Below, in pieces: positions 4,691-5,067 of a DNA stretch of 5,067 bases. The stretch is taken from assembly GCA_011620465.1 (NCBI GenBank), contig WOZC01000033.1, forward strand, positions 1 through 5,067, given 5' to 3'. The notes beneath the pieces were generated by a model. That model was not told the DNA's origin and did not search any database. It saw nothing but the letters and a program-made list of their open reading frames with translations. A program made the translations under genes and the position numbers. Position 1 is the stretch's first letter. Every line of letters begins with the position of its first letter. The DNA comes from Anaerolineaceae bacterium (GTDB lineage Bacteria > Chloroflexota > Anaerolineae > Anaerolineales > Anaerolineaceae).

Positions 4691-5059
4691 CTAATTCTTC
4701 GCGGGCATATCCCGGCTGGCGATGACATCCACGCCAGTACCAATAACGTTGGAGATGATCACGTCCTCGGCTTTGACCGGAGCTGTCACCTCGACTGCGC
4801 GGATTTTTTCCAGGACTTCAAAAATCTTTCTTTTTGGGATCGAACCCTTGGTATACACAGGCAATAAGGGGTGGATGCCGTTGAGGATTCTGACCGTGCT
4901 TGCAAGCATACGCTGGGGAGCAATGGCTTCCTGGCGTCCGTAAGGCTCGCCTTTGCGGCAGCGATTACCCAAAATCTTGACCACTTCATCGCCTTCCATT
5001 CGTACGATGAGCTTACAGCCCATTGGGCAAGCGGTACAGATAAAGTTTTTTTCTTCCAT
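4691..5059 (-). CDS. DUF1667 family protein with a four-cysteine, [4Fe-4S]-type motif
   Basis: A 122-residue protein with C8-x2-C11-P-x-G-C15 and C34-R-K-G near its N-terminus. This matches DUF1667 proteins and resembles the Cys cluster that holds a [4Fe-4S] centre at the start of molybdopterin (bis-MGD) oxidoreductases (C-x2-C-x3-C ... C-x-K/R-G). The rest is a small domain rich in Ile/Val with PLLPVYTKGSIPK (64-76). There is no signal peptide. In anaerobes, DUF1667 genes commonly accompany FAD-dependent oxidoreductases of the GlpA type, where they probably carry electrons. The expected partner would lie upstream on the minus strand, beyond the right edge. A TAA at 5061-5063 on that strand, just before the ATG, could be that gene's stop codon. 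Metal binding is inferred from the cysteines; the function is not established. Confidence 0.85.
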   Translation of the reverse strand: MEEKNFICTACPMGCKLIVRMEGDEVVKILGNRCRKGEPYGRQEAIAPQRMLASTVRILNGIHPLLPVYTKGSIPKRKIFEVLEKIRAVEVTAPVKAEDVIISNVIGTGVDVIASRDMPAKN

Positions 5060-5067
5060 CTTATGCC

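Noticed and set aside
1..5067. CRISPR arrays, tRNA or rRNA genes, transposases, toxin-antitoxin pairs
   Set aside because: No spaced repeats, cloverleaf-like sequence, rRNA motif, transposase or small toxin-antitoxin gene pair was seen on either strand.

Overview
The window looks like a stretch of an ordinary chromosome from an anaerobic bacterium, with moderate GC and compact, mostly co-directional genes. A member of the Chloroflexota (Anaerolineae-type) is my best guess. The hints are the lipoprotein style of the MetQ signal region (VSAC followed by a Thr/Ser/Pro-rich linker), a DUF1667 cysteine protein typical of anaerobes, a YgeW-like carbamoyltransferase, and a promoter whose start point falls on an ATG (a possible leaderless message). 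No rRNA or phylogenetic marker is present, so the assignment is an inference; a Clostridia-like Firmicute is the main alternative.

Layout, left to right. Bases 1-79 hold nothing I can support. A promoter (80-108) and a strong ribosome binding site (125-130) lead into a 326-residue carbamoyltransferase (137-1117) of the YgeW/knotted type, closed by a clean intrinsic terminator (1140-1167). Next is an unrecognised four-helix membrane protein (1293-1724). The 306-base gap at 1725-2030 is dense with regulation: a near-consensus promoter with a dyad over its -10 box, then a leader of about 210 nt. The leader contains a possible 29-codon leaderless ORF, a hairpin, a nine-pair antiterminator helix and an intrinsic terminator. 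It precedes a complete methionine ABC importer operon: metQ (lipoprotein), metN (ATPase with NIL domain) and metI (permease). metN and metI overlap by ATGA. metQ and metN are separated by a perfect 13-bp hairpin flanked by a 9-bp direct repeat, and metN lacks an adjacent Shine-Dalgarno sequence. A 17-bp bidirectional terminator (4632-4672) separates metI from a convergent gene on the minus strand (4691-5059), a DUF1667 protein with a four-cysteine iron-sulfur-type motif whose probable partner gene lies beyond the right edge.

How it works together: MetQ, held on the outer face of the membrane by a lipid anchor, would bind methionine and pass it to the MetI2MetN2 transporter. The NIL domain of MetN is known in this family to bind methionine and inhibit uptake (trans-inhibition). 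Transcription appears to be controlled by premature termination in the leader. I cannot match that leader to a SAM-I/S-box or any other riboswitch class I know. This leader is the most interesting element in the window. The hairpin between metQ and metN may set the ratio of binding protein to transporter. The carbamoyltransferase and the DUF1667 gene are separate transcription units with no visible functional link to the importer.
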